A DNA stretch of 64,000 nt from an uncultured Allomuricauda sp. (GTDB lineage Bacteria > Bacteroidota > Bacteroidia > Flavobacteriales > Flavobacteriaceae), in NCBI RefSeq assembly GCF_947501165.1, contig NZ_CANMUU010000001.1, positions 248,001-312,000 of the forward strand, read 5' to 3'. Each line of letters starts with the position of its first letter. Positions within the stretch are counted from its first letter, which is position 1. A model generated the notes under the pieces. That model was not told the DNA's origin and searched no databases. It was given only the letters and a program-made list of their open reading frames with translations. The position numbers were made by a program, and so were the translations under genes. Shown piece by piece: positions 34,645 through 42,830 of this stretch.

Positions 34645-35604
34645 TTATTTTGAGGTCTCCATTATCCGATTGTTCTTCGGCATTACTTTTTGGAATCCTG
34701 CTTCCATATAATAGGCCAATTTTGTTCTCCCTGTTGGAACTTCCTTAGGCAAGAAACCTAAATACTTCATGGTTTTAAAAACACTTCCTTTTTGAAGATC
34801 ATTATGCGGAAAACCAGGTTCGGTGCAACCCAAACAGGGATGGTTGGCGCGTGTTTTACTGGATTGTCTATTCCATAAAATGTTGTTACAGCTTGCTCGG
34901 GTCATTGGTCCTCTACAACCTACTTCATAAAAGAGGCATCCACCTCGCCTACCGAATCCACCGTCAACCTTTTGGGCAAAATTGGTAACATTAGTACAAC
35001 CGTCTTGCACAAAGTTTGTAAAGAAGGTTTTTGGCCTATGATATTCATCAATCAACACATCTCCAATTCTTCCTACGGCTATGGCCACCAAAATCTGAGT
35101 AATCCAGTCTGGGTGTGCAGGGCATCCAGGAACGTTAATGACAGGCAATCCACCTTTGGAAACGTAATCTGCCCCCAAAAAACCACCTTTGGCTTTTTTA
35201 TGGAATTGCAACCCTGTGGATTCACTCGGATTTGGGGGTACCGCAGGGATACCTCCCCAAGTGGCACAATCTCCAATGGCGACCACATAGCCTGCCACTT
35301 CAGAGAGTTCCTTAATCCAATCCATCATGGGTCGGTCTGCAAAAAAGTTCATAGTTCCTGTACCGTTAGGTCCTTGGATCAAAGAACCTTCATAGACAAG
35401 AATATCCATTTGAACTTTTCCGTCAAGAATATCCTTTAATAAGTCTTGCACTTGGTCTCCAATTTGGAGACCCGTTGTCGGGTGCCAAAGAATATTGAGT
35501 CCAAAATCGGTAATTAATTCTACCACCGTTGGTTCCTCGGCATTAAGAAAAGACATGGTGTTGCCACTACATGCACCCCCTTGTAACCATAAAACGTTTG
35601 CCAT
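34645..35604 (-). CDS. [NiFe]-hydrogenase small subunit, soluble type, group 1h/1l-like
   Basis: The 319-residue iron-sulfur subunit starts MANVLWLQGGACSGNTMSFLNAEEP, directly at the mature sequence, with no Tat signal, so it is cytoplasmic or on the inner face. The first motif is CSGN (C12, N15) instead of CxxC. The other proximal-cluster region has IGDCATWGG (D112, C113) and VPGCPAH (C161). Actinobacterial-type hydrogenases are known to use three Cys and one Asp for this cluster, which fits. C203, C223, C230, C239, C257 and C260 in the C-terminal part serve the medial and distal clusters. First gene of the operon, 25 nt before the large subunit. Confidence 0.93.
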   Translation of the reverse strand: MANVLWLQGGACSGNTMSFLNAEEPTVVELITDFGLNILWHPTTGLQIGDQVQDLLKDILDGKVQMDILVYEGSLIQGPNGTGTMNFFADRPMMDWIKELSEVAGYVVAIGDCATWGGIPAVPPNPSESTGLQFHKKAKGGFLGADYVSKGGLPVINVPGCPAHPDWITQILVAIAVGRIGDVLIDEYHRPKTFFTNFVQDGCTNVTNFAQKVDGGFGRRGGCLFYEVGCRGPMTRASCNNILWNRQSSKTRANHPCLGCTEPGFPHNDLQKGSVFKTMKYLGFLPKEVPTGRTKLAYYMEAGFQKVMPKNNRIMETSK

Positions 35605-35643
35605 AATGTATTAGTTAAGATGTTTGGCGACCTTCGGAAATTC

Positions 35644-35668
35644 TTAAACAAAATTGAATTTTGTTTAA
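35644..35668. promoter_or_regulatory. Perfect 25-bp palindrome in hydrogenase promoter
   Basis: TTAAACAAAATT (35644-35655), one central G, then AATTTTGTTTAA (35657-35668), with 12-bp perfect arms. It ends 39 nt upstream of the small-subunit start codon (35604). It could be an operator or an mRNA leader hairpin. A related half (AAATTTTGTTAA) recurs near 35702. Confidence 0.6.
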
Positions 35669-36075
35669 TATTTTTTGAATTTCCATTACACAGAAAGTCA
35701 AATTTTGTTAATTTATTAGTAATATGGCAATTAACTTGAAAAAATCAAAACGATTGAATCTATTTAGAATCAGTCAATTTAATGTTCTATTGAACAGTTT
35801 CTGAAATGCTGACTTTTTTAAGTTTAAGTTGACTATATATCAGCAATATTATTCCAATTCGACACCCCACAAAACAGTCCTTTGTCATAAAATATCCTCT
35901 TTTCTAAAAATGTATCTATGTTTTACAAATCCAAAAACTGATTTTATAGTATAAATTTGAATACTAGTATACCTGTAAAGCGTTTTCAGTAATCTAGCTG
36001 GATATATAAGAACCATTTCGTACTCAATAAATCCCCTCAGCCAATGAAATGCTTAAGCACCTATAAAATCAATAC
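35669..36075. other. Divergent intergenic region, about 400 nt
   Basis: This AT-rich DNA separates the leftward hydrogenase operon from the rightward FG-GAP gene and must hold both promoters. Apart from the palindrome at 35644 and a similar half-site near 35702, I see no gene or hairpin. Confidence 0.5.
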
Positions 36076-37284
36076 ATGAAAAAGATAATCTTACTATATC
36101 TCCTAATAGGGAGTTCGCAAATCAACTTTGGTCAAAACAAGGTCAACTCCAATCCATCAACTTATGGGTATGTAAATGCAACCCAAACACATTTGCCCTA
36201 CGAGGATTTGCAATTACTTTCAATGGATGCAGGAATTGCAGATTTGGACTCGGACGGGGATTTGGACATTTTAATTGCCAATGAACATAGGCCCAATATC
36301 CTACTCATAAATGATGGAAAGGGAAAGTTTACAAATGAAAGTACCCTGCGCATACCACAGGTAGATCACGATAGCGAGGATATTGGCATCGCAGATTTTG
36401 ATTCAGATGGGGATTTGGACATTATAGTGGTAAGTGAAGATGATAAAACCAATGAGTTCTATTTGAACAATGGAGATGGTACTTTTTCTGATGAAGGTGG
36501 GAGAATACCAGTCACAGGGACATCCAATTCAGTTGTCGTTTTTGACATCAATAGCGATGGCCATATAGATGTGCTGATTGGCAACAATGGGCAAAACAAT
36601 GTTTTAATCAATGATGGAAAAGGATATTTTAAAGATGAAACCTCACAGAGATTTGATGAATTTATAGATGTAACCCAAGACCTTACCTTGGCCGATATTG
36701 ATAATGATGGTGATAAAGATTTATTGATAGGGAACGAGGGCGCGAATCGTATACTAATTAATACTGGGAAAGGCTTTTTTAAAGACCAATCTTTGGATAG
36801 ATTGCCATACCGAACAGAGCCTGAGGAAACTCGTGAAGTGGACGTTGCGGATATTGACGGAGATGGGGACTTGGATGTTTTATATGGTAATGTACAGGCC
36901 TTTGTTGAGAATGCCTTAAGACAAAACAGATTACTTCTGAACGATGGCAAAGGCTTTTTTTCAGATATCACTAAAACCCATCTGCCCAAAGATGATAACC
37001 GCTGTTTTGGTGTTGCATTTTTGGACATTGACAATGACGGCGATGCAGACATTATCACCGGCAACACCAACGGACCTCGCTTTGGAGGCATCACGCCCTT
37101 TAGTGTTTATTTGAACAATAGCGAAGGCTTGTTTACAGATGCTACTGGGACAATTATCCCTGAAGGAATTGGAGGAAGAGGTTTTGATATCGATTATGTG
37201 GATTTTAATGGGGACGGAGTAAAAGACCTTTTTCTAAGTAATCGCGGTTCACAAGACTTTCTGCTTTTCGGTAAGAAGCGATGA
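36076..37284 (+). CDS. Secreted FG-GAP/VCBS repeat protein
   Basis: The 402-residue protein has a signal peptide (LLYLLIGSSQINFG) and seven or so repeats with calcium-type loops: DLDSDGDLDILIAN, DFDSDGDLDIIVVSED, DINSDGHIDVLIGNN, DIDNDGDKDLLIGNEG, DIDGDGDLDVLYGNV, DIDNDGDADIITGN and DFNGDGVKDLFLSN. Each is followed by an LLINDGKGxFxDE strand. It is an integrin-like propeller that probably binds Ca2+ and sits outside the cell. It is followed after 164 nt by a phosphatase gene in the same direction. Confidence 0.85.
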   Translation: MKKIILLYLLIGSSQINFGQNKVNSNPSTYGYVNATQTHLPYEDLQLLSMDAGIADLDSDGDLDILIANEHRPNILLINDGKGKFTNESTLRIPQVDHDSEDIGIADFDSDGDLDIIVVSEDDKTNEFYLNNGDGTFSDEGGRIPVTGTSNSVVVFDINSDGHIDVLIGNNGQNNVLINDGKGYFKDETSQRFDEFIDVTQDLTLADIDNDGDKDLLIGNEGANRILINTGKGFFKDQSLDRLPYRTEPEETREVDVADIDGDGDLDVLYGNVQAFVENALRQNRLLLNDGKGFFSDITKTHLPKDDNRCFGVAFLDIDNDGDADIITGNTNGPRFGGITPFSVYLNNSEGLFTDATGTIIPEGIGGRGFDIDYVDFNGDGVKDLFLSNRGSQDFLLFGKKR

Positions 37285-37448
37285 AATGTTAATTATAAAT
37301 CGAAGCAGCTTAAATGCAATGCTTCATGAAATTTGATTTCAATAAACCAAATACTAATACTTTCTTCAGCTTATCAAAACATTGAGTGGCAGAATACCTT
37401 TATTTTTGTTTTCCTTATCATTTTACCAACTGCAAAAAATCTTTTTTA

Positions 37449-38792
37449 ATGAAAAACAGATTGCTTTTTATCCTATTACTACTAGTCAATGGTCATTTTG
37501 GTCTTACACAAGACTTGGTTCAATCGGGTCCTATGGTAGGATACTCCACCATGCGCGAAGCACTTCTTTGGGTTCAAACAACCTCATCTGCCCAAGTGTA
37601 TTTTGAATATTTTGAGAAGGCAAACCCTAGTGAACGTTTCAAGACCGAAACACAAACAACCGAATCTAAAAATGGTTTTGTTGCCAAGTTGGTGGCAAAT
37701 CAAATTATGCCCGGAAAAAAATACAACTATGAGTTATTTGTGAATGGTAATAAGATTCAAAAGGATTACCCTATGGAATTCCAATCACAAACACTATGGC
37801 AGTGGAGAACAGACCCGCCCGAAGTGAGTTTTGCCATTGGAAGTTGCAACTATGTGAATGAAGAATATTTTGATAGGCCCGGTAAACCTTATGGTAGCGA
37901 GTTTGAAATATTTGAGTCCATTCATCAGAAGAGGCCCGACTTTATGCTCTGGTTAGGAGATAATACCTATTTAAGAGAACCTGATTGGAATTCAAGAACA
38001 GGAATCTTGCATCGGTACACCCATACCCGTTCATTACCACAACTCCAAGCGCTTCTTGCTTCAACACACCATTATGCCATTTGGGACGATCATGATTTTG
38101 GTCCAAACAATGCAGACAGTAGTTTTTGGGAAAAGAAAACAACAGCAGAAATCTTTAAACTCTTTTGGGGTAATCCTAATTATGACGCCATTGACAAAGG
38201 AGGAATAACTGGTACTTTCCAATGGGCGGATTTACAATTCTTCTTGTTAGATAACCGTTACTACAGAACATCAAATAACAATTTTACAGGAAAGCGTGAG
38301 ATCTTGGGCAAAGCACAAATTGATTGGCTCATCAACGCCTTGGCTTCCAGTAATGCTCCTTTTAAGTTTGTTGCCATTGGCGGGCAGGTGCTTAGTACCG
38401 AAGCTGATTACGAGAACTACGCCACTTTTCCAAAGGAAAGAAGATATCTACTCGATAAGATAAGGAAAGCCAAAATTGAAGGGGTTGTTTTTCTGGATGG
38501 AGACAGACACCATACCGTTTTGAGCAAAATGCAGGAAAGTGCGGAGGTCTATCCCATTTACGATTTGACCTGTTCCTCTTTGACGGCAGGCTCCAATAAT
38601 AATAAAGAAGAACTGAATAAATACAAGTTGGAAGGAACCGTAGTAGGGCAACATAACTTCGGAATTCTTAATGTCAGTGGTCCTCGCACAAATCGGGTTC
38701 TTACCATTAAAATATTGGATAAAGATGGCAAAGAACTATGGGTCAAAGACATCAAAGCCCAAGATTTAAAATATAAATCAAAAGGCAGATAA
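37449..38792 (+). CDS. Secreted PhoD-like alkaline phosphatase/phosphodiesterase
   Basis: ATG 37449 is followed by a signal peptide (LLFILLLLVNGHFGLTQ); the in-frame ATG-like start at 37386 is further upstream and has no signal. The mature protein has an N-terminal Fn3-like part (about 25-120), then the PhoD metallophosphatase core: FMLWLGDNTYLREPDWNS, YAIWDDHDFGPNNADSS and FLDGDRHHTVLSKM, with conserved D, N and H metal ligands. It frees phosphate from esters in the periplasm or outside. A convergent folE gene follows after 25 nt. Confidence 0.88.
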   Translation: MKNRLLFILLLLVNGHFGLTQDLVQSGPMVGYSTMREALLWVQTTSSAQVYFEYFEKANPSERFKTETQTTESKNGFVAKLVANQIMPGKKYNYELFVNGNKIQKDYPMEFQSQTLWQWRTDPPEVSFAIGSCNYVNEEYFDRPGKPYGSEFEIFESIHQKRPDFMLWLGDNTYLREPDWNSRTGILHRYTHTRSLPQLQALLASTHHYAIWDDHDFGPNNADSSFWEKKTTAEIFKLFWGNPNYDAIDKGGITGTFQWADLQFFLLDNRYYRTSNNNFTGKREILGKAQIDWLINALASSNAPFKFVAIGGQVLSTEADYENYATFPKERRYLLDKIRKAKIEGVVFLDGDRHHTVLSKMQESAEVYPIYDLTCSSLTAGSNNNKEELNKYKLEGTVVGQHNFGILNVSGPRTNRVLTIKILDKDGKELWVKDIKAQDLKYKSKGR

Positions 38793-38817
38793 ATGCATTT
38801 TTTATCTGATGAAAGTT

Positions 38818-39483
38818 TTACTCTTTGAAGTTGTTTTCTAAAAGCCCGTAGAATTCTTGCCGAAGTTTGTCATCCTTGAACTTCCCGCCATACTCTAGAG
38901 TTGTGGTAAAGCTCTCCTTATCCTTTATTCCTCGTGAAGAAACACAGAGATGCTTTGCATGAACCATTACTATCACATCTTCTGTCTCAAGTGTATCCTG
39001 TAGGTCAGTTAGAATTTGAAGACAAAGTCGTTCCTGCACTTGTGGGCGATGCGAATAATAGTCCACCAAACGATTGATTTTGGACAGACCCACCACTTTG
39101 TCTTTTGGAATATAGGCAACATGTGCCTTCCCTACTATGGGCAAAAAATGATGTTCACATGAAGAATCTATGGTAATATCCTGTTCCACGAGCATGCGCT
39201 GATACCCATAGGTATTGGGAAACGTAGATATTTTTGGTTTGTTGTTGGGATTCAAACCATAGAACAATTCCTTTACGTACATCTTTGCAAATCGATAGGG
39301 AGTACCGGATAAACTTTCGTCAGTAAGGTCCAGACCCAGCTCCTCCATGATTTTATAGAAATGAGATTGGATGTTCTCTATTTTTTCCTCATCCGAACGA
39401 TCAAAAGCATCCTCCCTCATAGGAGTTTTTACAGATGTGGAAATATGATTATCTCCTAAGAGTTCTATTTGGGATTTGTCCAT
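38818..39483 (-). CDS. folE: GTP cyclohydrolase I
   Basis: Start ATG 39483 (MDKSQIELLGDNH) is preferred to an in-frame codon at 39519 inside the previous gene. The 221-residue enzyme has the T-fold signatures: DITIDSSCEHHFLPIVGKAHVAYIPKDKVVGLSKINRLVDYYSHRPQVQERL and VMVHAKHLCVSSRGIKDKES. The zinc ligands are the Cys in SSCEHH, the His in EHH and the Cys in HLCVSSRG. It makes dihydroneopterin triphosphate for folate or pterins. It is 17 nt after the MerC-like gene, and a candidate Zur palindrome lies upstream of that pair, so it may be a zinc-stress paralogue. Confidence 0.93.
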   Translation of the reverse strand: MDKSQIELLGDNHISTSVKTPMREDAFDRSDEEKIENIQSHFYKIMEELGLDLTDESLSGTPYRFAKMYVKELFYGLNPNNKPKISTFPNTYGYQRMLVEQDITIDSSCEHHFLPIVGKAHVAYIPKDKVVGLSKINRLVDYYSHRPQVQERLCLQILTDLQDTLETEDVIVMVHAKHLCVSSRGIKDKESFTTTLEYGGKFKDDKLRQEFYGLLENNFKE

Positions 39484-39500
39484 AAATAAGGTTTTGAAGT

Positions 39501-39908
39501 CTAGCTGTCGACACAACAAGTTTCGTCATCACACTGACAGTATCGACGGTTATAGAAATGAAGAAATATTAAACCCAAGGTAGGTGGATAAATGGCTTCC
39601 TCTGCCAAATGTAAAATCTCAAATTTCTCGTTCAGCACAATTAGCGCCAAGAGCATCCAAATAATACCAAAGCCAAACTTTATCCAGCTTTGACTGGTTT
39701 TACGGATGGACCAATACACCGCAAAAAAAGAAAGAACTAAGAAAACGATATCCAAAGTGCCCCACCAAGATGGATGCGCCTCCGCGTGAACGCCTATACT
39801 TGCATGTGCCATAAAAAGGAAAGGAGTTGCCAAACAATGAACCAAACAAAGCCCGCTGGCAAGAATTCCAATCCAATCAGATTTAAGTGATACTTGTGCC
39901 AACATCAT
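39501..39908 (-). CDS. MerC-domain membrane protein
   Basis: The 135-residue protein has four hydrophobic segments and the MerC motif IGILASGLCLVHCLATPFLFMAHA with paired cysteines in the first helix. The tail RRYCQCDDETCCVDS is unusually Cys-rich and could bind metal. In Bacteroidota, MerC-like proteins are often next to Fur/Zur regulators, which here is the case six genes away on the opposite strand. Its job is probably metal handling, not mercury resistance, as no merA, merR or merT is seen. folE follows. Confidence 0.8.
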   Translation of the reverse strand: MMLAQVSLKSDWIGILASGLCLVHCLATPFLFMAHASIGVHAEAHPSWWGTLDIVFLVLSFFAVYWSIRKTSQSWIKFGFGIIWMLLALIVLNEKFEILHLAEEAIYPPTLGLIFLHFYNRRYCQCDDETCCVDS

Positions 39909-39927
39909 TAATTATAACATTTTTAAC

Positions 39928-39944
39928 ATGCTCTTTTAGAGCAT
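39928..39944. promoter_or_regulatory. Inverted repeat, 7-bp arms, upstream of MerC-like gene
   Basis: ATGCTCT (39928-39934) and AGAGCAT (39938-39944) are separated by TTT. It lies 19 nt upstream of the MerC-like start and 44 nt from the 39989 palindrome. It may be a second operator or a leader hairpin. Confidence 0.4.
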
Positions 39945-39988
39945 ACAAAAACAAAATCAGATTTTTGGCAAAGTTAGTGCTTATTTTC

Positions 39989-40009
39989 AAATGCAACCAA
40001 GTTGCATTT
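39989..40009. promoter_or_regulatory. Candidate Zur-type operator between divergent operons
   Basis: AAATGCAAC (39989-39997), CAA, GTTGCATTT (40001-40009) is a perfect 9-3-9 palindrome. It sits between the MerC/folE pair (minus) and the ABC/Zur operon (plus), 26 nt before the latter's start. A TAnnTTTG-type Bacteroidota -7 element may follow at 40015-40022. The TGCAAC-N3-GTTGCA core resembles Fur-family operators. Confidence 0.65.
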
Positions 40010-40035
40010 ATGTTTATTTTTGTCAAAACGAACTA

Positions 40036-40662
40036 ATGGTTAAAACATCAAGTCTCACATATGCCTATGGGGATGAACAAGAAATGGTTTTTCCAGATAT
40101 CGACCTTCCCCTAGGGCAACATTTGCTCATAATAGGCCCTTCAGGCATTGGTAAGACCACACTTTTATACTTAATGGCCGGACTATTGCCTCCCGTGAAG
40201 GGTAACGTAGCCATCGCTGGAAAAGAACTGGACTCATTGTCACGAAGAGAACTGGACAAATTCAGGGGCGAACAAATTGGGCTTATCTTCCAACAGTATC
40301 ATTTTATTAAATCCCTTAATGTGCAGGACAATCTTGTCCTTCGACAGAGTATTCTCAAAAACCCCATTGACAAAGATAGAAGACATAAGCTCACCGAAAG
40401 ACTAGGACTTTCCGAACATCTCAACAAAAAGGTCACTGAATTGAGCCAAGGACAACAGCAACGTCTCTCCATTGCACTTGGTTTAATCCACAGACCTAAA
40501 ATAATATTGGCAGATGAACCCACTTCTAATCTAGATGACGTGAACTGTGTCAAGGTTATCAACCTGCTCAAGGAAGAAGCTGAGATTTGCAAAAGTAGTT
40601 TGGTAATCATCACACACGATCTCCGTGTAATGTCTCACTTTCAAAATCGAGTTGAGCTATGA
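40036..40662 (+). CDS. ABC transporter ATP-binding protein (LolD/MacB type)
   Basis: ATG 40036 is chosen because the upstream in-frame ATG (39991) is inside the palindrome. The 208-residue ATPase has Walker A GPSGIGKTTLL, Q-loop LIFQQYHFIKSL, signature LSQGQQQRLSIALGL and Walker B IILADEPTSNLDD. The short LolD-like form pairs with FtsX-type permeases, and such a permease gene overlaps by 4 nt (ATGA). The pair is likely a mechanotransmission-type transporter or complex, not a classical importer. Zinc control is suggested by the operator and by the regulator at the operon end. Confidence 0.88.
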   Translation: MVKTSSLTYAYGDEQEMVFPDIDLPLGQHLLIIGPSGIGKTTLLYLMAGLLPPVKGNVAIAGKELDSLSRRELDKFRGEQIGLIFQQYHFIKSLNVQDNLVLRQSILKNPIDKDRRHKLTERLGLSEHLNKKVTELSQGQQQRLSIALGLIHRPKIILADEPTSNLDDVNCVKVINLLKEEAEICKSSLVIITHDLRVMSHFQNRVEL

Positions 40663-41945
40663 ATCTAGGGTATTTGGCATATAGAAACATGGTTTCCAAA
40701 CCGCTCAATTTGTTATTGAGCCTATTGCTCCTATCATTGAGCGTATCTTTAGTAACCTTTGTTCTACAATTAAACAAGCAATTGAGCGGTCAATTGAACA
40801 AGAACATTGCTCCCTTCGATATGGTAGTAGGAGCCAAAGGAAGCCCTTTACAGCTAGTCTTGTCATCCGTACTTCACATAGATGTACCTACTGGAAATAT
40901 AAAACTAAAGGACATTGACATGCTGCGCAAGCATCCTTTTGTAGAAAAAACCATCCCGGTTTCTTATGGAGACAACTACAAAGGATACAGATTACTGGGC
41001 ACAGAATTGGAATACCTTGAGAGGTACAACGCAGAACTACAAGAAGGACGACTTTTCCAAAAATCCTTTGAAGTGGTTGCAGGCCACGGAGTAAGTACCA
41101 GGTTAAATCTGAAACTAGGAGACACTTTTACCAGTTCACATGGTTTAGTGGGTGGCGGAGACGGACATGACGACCACCTCTACGAAGTAATTGGAATTCT
41201 CAAGCCCACCGGATCGGTTGTTGATCAACTATTGATTTCAAATTTGGAAAGTGTTTGGGAGGCCCACAGTCATGAAGATGCAGAGCATGATGAGTCCAGC
41301 GAGGAACATCATGATGATTCCCATGAAGAGCATGGAGACCAAAATGGGCACGAACACGAACATGAAGATGGCGAAGAGGATAAGCTTGAAGAAGATAAAA
41401 ATTTAGAGATAACCTCTCTCTTGGTTAAATTTAAAAGCCCTCTAGGAATGGTCCAGCTTCCCAGATTCATCAACGAGAACACTTCCGTGCAAGCTGCGCT
41501 TCCCGGTTTTGAAATACAACGCCTAATGGGATTATTGGGTTCAGGGGCCACTACAATAAATGGAATTGCCCTGGCCATTTTATTGGTTTCAGGATTGAGT
41601 ATCTTTATAAGCCTTTTAAAGACCATTCGGGAAAGAAGGCAAGAGCTTGCACTTTTAAGGACATACGGTTTCCATACAAGACAACTCCTTGGATTGGCTC
41701 TATTGGAAGGTGTATTTTTGGCACTTATTGGATTTGTGGCCGGATGGATTTTAGGACGCCTCGGCATCTGGATTTTGTCCGGATACATGAGTGCCACATA
41801 TGGGTACACATTTCAAATAAACGGTCCAGAAATGATTGAGATTTTACTAATGGTTACTATTTTGGTACTGGCAATCATTGCCGCTTTAATGGCTTCCATT
41901 TCAATTTTTAAATTAAACGTAGCAAAAACTTTATCCAATGAATAA
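40659..41945 (+). CDS. FtsX/MacB-type ABC permease with His/acid-rich insert
   Basis: The 428-residue protein has an N-terminal helix (MVSKPLNLLLSLLLLSLSVSLVTFVLQ), a large periplasmic domain (about 45-270), and three C-terminal helices typical of FtsX-like permeases. A loop at roughly residues 205-250 is packed with H, D and E (HSHEDAEHDESSEEHHDDSH and NGHEHEHEDGEEDKLEEDK). It is an obvious metal-binding stretch facing the periplasm. This is unusual for Lol/Mac permeases and supports a role in zinc (or similar metal) handling. It overlaps the genes on both sides. Confidence 0.85.
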   Translation: MNLGYLAYRNMVSKPLNLLLSLLLLSLSVSLVTFVLQLNKQLSGQLNKNIAPFDMVVGAKGSPLQLVLSSVLHIDVPTGNIKLKDIDMLRKHPFVEKTIPVSYGDNYKGYRLLGTELEYLERYNAELQEGRLFQKSFEVVAGHGVSTRLNLKLGDTFTSSHGLVGGGDGHDDHLYEVIGILKPTGSVVDQLLISNLESVWEAHSHEDAEHDESSEEHHDDSHEEHGDQNGHEHEHEDGEEDKLEEDKNLEITSLLVKFKSPLGMVQLPRFINENTSVQAALPGFEIQRLMGLLGSGATTINGIALAILLVSGLSIFISLLKTIRERRQELALLRTYGFHTRQLLGLALLEGVFLALIGFVAGWILGRLGIWILSGYMSATYGYTFQINGPEMIEILLMVTILVLAIIAALMASISIFKLNVAKTLSNE

Positions 41946-42378
41946 ACACCTCTTGTTTTTCTTTATGCTGATTTTCATCGGGTTCTCCGGTTTGGCACAG
42001 AAACAACTTACCTGGACAGATTTTGCCGATGTGAATTTTCAATCACAGTTCAACGAAAAGTATGGGGTTCATTTTTTAATGCCCACATTTGGTGAAAAAA
42101 TAATGTCTTACAAGGGTAAACAGGTCAGCATCAAAGGCTATTTTTTAGATATTTCAGGTAGTGGAGATATATTTCTGATATCTCAAAATCCAATGGCCTC
42201 CTGCTTCTTTTGTGGAGGTTCGGGTCCGGAAACCATAATTGAAGTTAGTTTTAAGGAAAAACCTCCTTTTAGAACAGACCAAATCGTCATTGTTACAGGA
42301 ACTCTTGAACTAAATGCCAACGATGTAGACCATTGCAACTATATTTTAACTGAAGCGACGGGCCGTTTGGCAAATTAA
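41938..42378 (+). CDS. Exported CFFCG protein 1 (DUF3299-like)
   Basis: The 146-residue protein has a signal peptide (FFMLIFIGFSGLAQ) and one domain: LTWTDFADVNF at the start, GKQVSIKGYFLDISGSGDIFLISQNPMASCFFCGGSGPETIIEVSF in the middle. The CFFCGG pair sits where a metal or disulfide could be bound. It resembles the DUF3299 family (OB-like). The next gene is a tandem paralogue with the same CFFCG motif. It overlaps the permease gene by 8 nt and so belongs to the same operon. Confidence 0.7.
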   Translation: MNKHLLFFFMLIFIGFSGLAQKQLTWTDFADVNFQSQFNEKYGVHFLMPTFGEKIMSYKGKQVSIKGYFLDISGSGDIFLISQNPMASCFFCGGSGPETIIEVSFKEKPPFRTDQIVIVTGTLELNANDVDHCNYILTEATGRLAN

Positions 42379-42379
42379 A

Positions 42380-42820
42380 ATGATGCGCCTTTTTTTGTAC
42401 ATATTGTTCTTTCTATCAATGGCAGAGGGTATGTCCCAAGCTGTTTTAACATGGGACGACCTATCTGATGGTATTTTCTGGGAATCCCACTCCCCCAACG
42501 CGCTCATCCCAGGTTTTGAAAAAGCAACGTTTTCAGCAAAACTCAGAGCTTTGGAAGGAAAAAAGGTTAGCATAACAGGATACTTACTGGTTTTGGATGG
42601 AAAACAGTCTATATACCTATTATCCAAAAACCCAATGGCATCTTGTTTCTTTTGCGGAAATGGAGGACCAGAGTCTATTGTAGATTTACAGTTCGACAAA
42701 AAGATTTCTTTCTCTATGGATGCACTGATTTCGGTTGAGGGAACATTTAACTTGAACGGGAATGACCCAAATACTGCCTACTATCGTATTGAAAATGCGA
42801 ATGCGGTAAGTTTCAAATAA
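42380..42820 (+). CDS. Exported CFFCG protein 2, tandem paralogue
   Basis: The 146-residue protein has a signal peptide (LYILFFLSMAEGMSQ) and the same domain: LTWDDLSDGIFW, GKKVSITGYLLVLDGKQSIYLLSKNPMASCFFCGNGGPESIVDLQF. The tandem copies share the order and the CFFCG segment but differ elsewhere, so the duplication is old. It begins 1 nt after the first copy and precedes the Fur/Zur gene by 10 nt. Likely a periplasmic metal-linked protein. Confidence 0.7.
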   Translation: MMRLFLYILFFLSMAEGMSQAVLTWDDLSDGIFWESHSPNALIPGFEKATFSAKLRALEGKKVSITGYLLVLDGKQSIYLLSKNPMASCFFCGNGGPESIVDLQFDKKISFSMDALISVEGTFNLNGNDPNTAYYRIENANAVSFK

Positions 42821-42830
42821 GGATTTGTTA

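Noticed and set aside
36459..37094. Long minus-strand ORF (211 codons) opposite the FG-GAP gene
   Set aside because: It is the shadow of the Ca-loop repeats on the other strand, with low-complexity S/P/K content and no motif.
39501..39908. Mercury resistance locus based on the MerC domain
   Set aside because: No merA, merR, merT or merP is near. The context is folE and a Fur/Zur operon, so general metal handling is more likely.
39991..40035. N-terminal extension of the ABC ATPase from ATG 39991
   Set aside because: The codon lies inside the perfect palindrome, and the extra 15 residues do not resemble ABC ATPases; ATG 40036 fits the family.
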